Shown: positions 8,122 to 11,580 of the stretch, in pieces
Numbering within the stretch: position 1 is the first letter of the stretch
How the letters are laid out: each line of letters opens with the position of its first letter
From: Zancudomyces culisetae
Taxonomy: Eukaryota; Kickxellomycota; Harpellomycetes; Harpellales; Legeriomycetaceae
Assembly (NCBI GenBank): GCA_001969505.1
Contig: LSSK01000274.1
Span: 3,460-15,039, forward strand
Length of the DNA: 11,580 nt
Direction of reading: 5' to 3'
Program-made: the position numbers and the translations under genes
Notes under the pieces: generated by a model
The model's database searches: none
Told to the model about the DNA's origin: nothing
The model's input: the letters and a program-made list of their open reading frames with translations, nothing else

Positions 8122-9024
8122 GGCAATCATGGCGGTAATGGGCTTGTAAATTAATACAACGATAATAATGTATTTCAAGATTATAAGGTTTATAGGCATT
8201 TTATTTGTATATATATGCATTTATTGGTGTTTTTTTATGTATTTTAATACTGTTTCAGAATTTTGTTTTGTATATATAATTGACAAAATTAACATTAGAA
8301 TAAAAAAAAATAGTAGAGATAAATAGATGTTAAGATTCAGTTGTTTAAGATAAAAAAGTGAAAAGTCAATTATATATTGCACATTAACAGAAATAACCAG
8401 ATGATAAAAGATTATAGGAGAAAAGATTAACATCAAATTTAGTTATAAATGAAGAGGATTATAAATACGATATACAAGAATGAAAATTAGAGGGCTTAAT
8501 AAAATTCAGTTATTGCAGAAATATTTTTATTAATCTAGATATTTAGTAACTTTTAATAATGCATATCCATAGTTTTCATCTAAATAGTACAATGGTATAG
8601 TCTGAAATTTCGAATTTGTACACTTATCTTTAGTACAATTAGAAGGATTTTGAAGTTTAATGTATACTATACTCAGTAGTATCGTGTTTGTGAATCGTTT
8701 TATTAGGTTATGTCAAAGCATATATAGCTAGAAATAAAATGATTAATTCATATCACTAATTTTTATTTTGCATAAATGGTGTTTTGAATTTGTAACGTTG
8801 TACCTTATTATTCTTTTGATAATCTTCAACCCTATACCTTTATAGTAAATATAAATATATTATATGAATAACTATAAATAAACGAAACGAGATGTGTAAT
8901 AATTATTTTTTTGAATACTTTTTTAAAATATATCGACTTGTATTTCACCAATTATTTAATTTATGAATGAATGAAGGGAGAAACTGGTAAACTTCAAACA
9001 ACTATAAAATTTAAACTTCATAAA
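8122..9024. other. 3' flank of the receptor gene and AT-rich spacer
   Basis: This stretch holds the receptor 3' UTR. A plain AATAAA on the plus strand is first met at 8498-8503, some 380 bases past the stop, so an earlier variant signal may be used. A 71-codon minus-strand frame at 8221-8436 is hydrophobic only because the DNA is A/T-rich, and I do not call it a gene. Confidence 0.5.
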
Positions 9025-10226
9025 TTCAATTATTTGCACAAAATCTTCAGAGTGGTATCATGTGTGTAATTCACATCCTAAGGACTGATTTAGTCATTCC
9101 AAATCCTCTGTCCGATACAAACAATAATAGTTTTTAAACATAGCAATATTTAAACCATTCATCATTACCTACTATTTTATTATCTTTCATTTCTGAGTTG
9201 TAGGCTGTTGTTGTTTCTACTGCCCTTATTTTAATTGATTGTCTTTATTAGTGTAATTTTAAAATTAGTCAAACTTAAAATCTCCAAATGAATCATTTCA
9301 TGTACTTGTAATAGTTGCATATATGTCGTAATAACTAAATAGGATAATTTCAGAAAATTTTGTGATGAGAGTACATTATTTTATTCCCAAATTTTGTTTG
9401 AACAATATAAGTCACCACAGGACATTATATCGACACTTAATGGCTTAGAATCACTACTTGATACATTATCGCATGACCACCTCTTTATTCCTTAGGTTCT
9501 GCTATCGTAAATAATATCTGTCATCCTCTATAGTTCTTCTTTTATTGTCGATCCAGGCTATATCTAATTTCTTAGAAATCCAGCTGATGCCAATAGTCAT
9601 CATAATTTTGCCATATGGCTTGGGAGAAATGGTTTAGATATTTCCTCTTATTGTATTATTTTATCTATTATACGCTTAATACTTATGTTATTAATAGTTA
9701 TATATTTTAAAAAACTTCTTTTATTTCAGTTTAGAAAAAATTATGTCATATATTTTTCTGCTTGCTCAGCTACTTTTGCTACAATTTTCAGTATTTCAAA
9801 AATTTAAATAAATTTATTCAGGTTTTAATCCATTGTTTCGACTAATTTCCGCCAGAAATTTGATAAAGTCAAATAACAGGCTTTCTTCCACTTTAAAACT
9901 GTTTGCAGCTTATTCATCACTCTATTTTGACCTGGATTGTTAATTGCTTGTTCATTTTATTAAGAGCTAGCGGACTTCTATTAAATCTAATGACTTGACC
10001 ATAAAAATAGAATTCTATTTGTTATTTGTTATTTAGATAAGTATAATATTCAATAGAGAATAGAAATTTTTACACTGAAGTTCATTTGAATGGATTTCGA
10101 AAAGGTTTTTACATTTTATCTGTGTTTTTCTTCTATAACATTTTCCTATGTAGAATCTTACTTATCAAAAAAAATCACAAACATAATGCTATTAACGACC
10201 AGTGTTGAAGGCTTAAGATTGCTTCA
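9025..10226 (-). pseudogene. Decayed Ty3/gypsy-type retrotransposon pol relic (RT, RNase H, integrase)
   Basis: Translated pieces of the minus strand match gypsy-type pol motifs in the right order. LKPSTLVVNSI (from 10214) fits the LxNAPxTFQ region. FVIFFDK (to 10161) stands at the YxDD box, with the second Asp lost. EEKHR and NVK (10130-10107) fit the EEH..HV segment. INNP, KLQTVLKW and YLTLSNFWRKLV (9956-9828) fit the thumb, normally GxxxNPxK...IxxW...FLGLxNYYRRFI. GISWISKKL (9591-9565) fits RNase H PIxYxSRxL. IKRW...SDSKPL (9488-9435) fits TDHKPL. RAVETTTA (9226-9203), FVSDRGFGMTKS (9121-9086) and YHSEDFVQIIE (9057-9025) fit the integrase core, including the SDRG Asp. Spacing is near-canonical through RT and RNase H: 83 codons from FWRKLV to GISW and 41 from SKKL to SKPL. 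The integrase zinc-finger region is largely deleted. Many stops and frame changes make it non-functional. No LTR was found. Family assignment is by eye. Confidence 0.75.
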
Positions 10227-10990
10227 TTCTTGTTTATTTGACGTTTTCTTTAATCATGTAGTTTCATAATTTATTATTTTGATTCCGTTTAATTATGAGT
10301 TCTGTGATTTCGCTATTATTGGATTTTGATATAAATTCAAAGTCATTAGATGGTTAAATTGACAAATCATTTGTCTCAGATTGCAGATGGTTAATTTGTA
10401 TTATGTTACATTAAATTAAATTGAGGTTAAATAGATAATATAAATTTGGCATAGTTTCATTTATAACTTGAAGAATTAGAACTGGAGAAATATGTAAACA
10501 TGAAGTAATTATACATATTTAGATTTTGTAATATAATGTAGATATTATAAGTTATTTGATATATTTTTTCATCTAATGTGATGGCTGAGATTGGTATTGC
10601 ACTGATTATAACATTTACTCAGGTCTCAGATCCCTTCACTAGTTTTGATTGCCGTAATTGGAATGTTTTTAATAACTTTTTTTATTTTTATAATAATAAT
10701 ATAAAACTAGGTAAACTATATCAGTTCTAGTTCTATTTGCTATTATTAAGTATATAAAAACGTATATGTAAAGTATATCTGTTAAGAAAGGCTAAAGATG
10801 CTATTGTCGTTGTCCGCTCTCGTTATATTCGCTTTGATATTCACTTTACTATCTTAGATCATTTTTACTATTTATTCCGCTTGCTCTCATTAGTAGTTAT
10901 CTTCTGCTAAAGAATCGCAACTGATTCGCTAGCAAAAATATGTAGCCGTTATACTAAGATTTTAACATAAACTAAAAATGTTAATATTGT
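10227..10990. other. AT-rich spacer between pol relic and tRNA gene
   Basis: The first part may hold further worn reverse transcriptase sequence (minus strand SEITELIIKR near 10310, weakly like the I-x-ELI-x-K helix region), but it is not secure. At 10798-10857 a plus-strand 19-codon frame follows a TATATAAA at 10751-10758. Nothing else is recognised. Confidence 0.5.
10798..10857 (+). CDS. Candidate 19-residue hydrophobic micro-ORF
   Basis: ATG to TAG encodes MLLSLSALVIFALIFTLLS, a single membrane or signal-like segment. TATATAAA begins 47 bases upstream in an AGTATATAAA context like that of the DUF1343 promoter. There is no second exon, no donor and no homologue that I know of. A short hydrophobic frame can arise by chance in this composition. 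Confidence 0.15.
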   Translation: MLLSLSALVIFALIFTLLS

Positions 10991-10991
10991 T

Positions 10992-10996
10992 AAAAA
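10992..10996 (-). terminator. RNA polymerase III terminator (T5) of the tRNA gene
   Basis: The minus strand reads CTTATTTTTAAC directly after the tRNA 3' end, with a run of five T starting five bases past it. That is the normal Pol III stop. Confidence 0.85.
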
Positions 10997-11000
10997 TAAG

Positions 11001-11071
11001 TGCGTCAGCCGGGAGTCGAACCCGGGCCAATTGCTTGGAAGGCAACTATTCTACCGCTATACTACTAACGC
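11001..11071 (-). tRNA. tRNA-Gly, anticodon UCC
   Basis: The 71-nt cloverleaf has acceptor arms GCGTTAG and CTGACGC (one G-T pair), discriminator A, anticodon stem GTTGC/GCAAT, loop CTTCCAA with anticodon TCC, and a T arm CCGGG-TTCGACT-CCCGG. The D stem is short (TAT/ATA). It reads GGA (and by wobble GGG) glycine codons. There is no intron and no encoded CCA, which fits a eukaryotic nuclear gene. Internal promoters are present: the A box TAGTATAGCGG at 11054-11064 and the B box GGTTCGACTCC at 11012-11022, the latter a perfect match to GGTTCGANTCC. It lies head-to-head with the gene that starts at 11543. Confidence 0.96.
11012..11022 (-). promoter_or_regulatory. Internal B box for TFIIIC
   Basis: GGTTCGACTCC lies in the T arm of the tRNA gene and matches the TFIIIC consensus at every fixed position. 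The A box is at 11054-11064. Confidence 0.9.
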
Positions 11072-11105
11072 GTGTTGTTTTGTTGTGTAAAAATTTGGTT
11101 TACTG

Positions 11106-11136
11106 GTTCGGCACGTATAGCGACACGTTGCCGAAC
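11106..11136. repeat. GC-rich hairpin 35 bp upstream of the tRNA gene
   Basis: Arms GTTCGGC (11106-11112) and GCCGAAC (11130-11136) pair perfectly. The stem continues A-T, then ACG/CGT after a one-base bulge, around an 8-base loop. It is strikingly GC-rich for the region. It could be a protein-binding dyad between the divergent tRNA and mRNA genes or a short structured RNA element; its function is unknown. Confidence 0.7.
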
Positions 11137-11417
11137 AATTAATGATTGTCGCTGAATCTGATTGTTGAAGGTGCTCGTACAAGCATTTTCTCCATTGTGG
11201 TTTTTGCTTGTATACAACAATTAGATTCGTATTTACTATTATTATTATATTTACTTTAACATGGATTATATTTAGTTTTAAACTCTTATATACAGCGTTA
11301 GAGGACACAAGGTACCTCGTCGGATTTTTCTCTTCACATAGCGAATTAGTTCTTTATTTATAAATTAAATAAATAGTAATATATCATAAAGTGAACGGTC
11401 CTGAACCAAAACATTAG

Positions 11418-11449
11418 TATATCAGCGTCGTTGCACTGATATATATAAA
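11418..11449 (+). promoter_or_regulatory. Inverted repeat plus TATA box of the right-hand gene
   Basis: TATATCAG (11418-11425) and CTGATATA (11436-11443) form an 8-bp inverted repeat around CGTCGTTGCA. The repeat runs into TATATAAA at 11442-11449, which starts 101 bases before the ATG at 11543. That matches the 93 and 106 bases seen for the other two genes. Confidence 0.55.
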
Positions 11450-11542
11450 TAAATAATAAAACTTGAAAATTTATGCAACAGAATATGGTGATCCAGCCAG
11501 GACACTAGCTTTTATGATCTTTTTTATAGTGATTTATATATA

Positions 11543-11580
11543 ATGACAATTCCAAAAAAGGAGGTTAAGAGCACTGACGG
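11543..11580 (+). CDS. 5' end of a gene leaving the window on the right (partial)
   Basis: The ATG at 11543 opens MTIPKKEVKSTDG to the window edge. Base composition changes from A/T spacer to coding-like at this ATG, and a TATA box lies at the expected distance upstream. There are too few residues to name the product. The start is lysine-rich and hydrophilic, with no signal peptide. Confidence 0.5.
   Translation, partial: MTIPKKEVKSTD

Noticed and set aside
8221-8436. 71-codon minus-strand hydrophobic frame
   Set aside because: It is low-complexity A/T sequence at the receptor 3' end, with no start context, TATA box or homology.
9384-9633. Reading of GISWISKKL... and DNVSS...SK as a Tc1/mariner transposase
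   Set aside because: The resemblance to MVWGxISxxGK and QDNAxxH is fair, but the pieces fit RNase H motifs better and sit at the right distance from the reverse transcriptase blocks on the same strand.
11057-11308. 83-codon minus-strand frame
   Set aside because: It overlaps the tRNA gene and the hairpin upstream of it; the real feature there is the tRNA.
1-11580. CRISPR array, rRNA or insertion sequence
   Set aside because: No spaced direct repeats, rRNA motifs or terminal-inverted-repeat element with an intact transposase were seen, and the genome is eukaryotic.

Overview
The window looks like nuclear DNA of an AT-rich fungus. Evidence seen directly: one eukaryotic tRNA gene without an encoded CCA tail and with internal A and B boxes, TATA boxes about 90-105 bp before start codons, an exon ending in a GTAAGA splice donor, a secreted protein with N-glycosylation sequons, a 7-transmembrane receptor, and long AT-rich spacers. 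An early-diverging lineage such as Entomophthoromycotina (Conidiobolus-like) would fit the AT content and the receptor type, but that placement is inference.

Layout. Position 1-48 is the end of an exon (+) of a gene that enters from the left. From 49 to about 1830 there is no intact gene, only short protein-like patches on the minus strand. Position 1934-3250 (-) is an intronless gene for a secreted DUF1343/NamZ-type exo-N-acetylmuramidase (GH171), with its own TATA box at 3336-3343. Position 3454-6940 is AT-rich spacer with one exon-like island at 5356-5488 (-). Position 7048-8121 (+) is an intronless 7TM receptor with a TATA box at 6942. Position 9025-10226 (-) carries a heavily decayed Ty3/gypsy-type pol relic. 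Its reverse transcriptase, RNase H and integrase motifs lie in the canonical order, broken by stops and frameshifts. Position 11001-11071 (-) is tRNA-Gly(UCC) with an oligo-T terminator. A TATA box at 11442 and an ATG at 11543 (+) open a gene that leaves on the right.

The genes do not form an operon or obvious pathway. The two intact proteins would act at the cell boundary: a secreted enzyme for bacterial wall fragments and a surface receptor. The most notable points are a bacterial-type peptidoglycan hydrolase in a fungal setting with fungal expression signals, and the unannotated retrotransposon relic hidden in apparently empty DNA.
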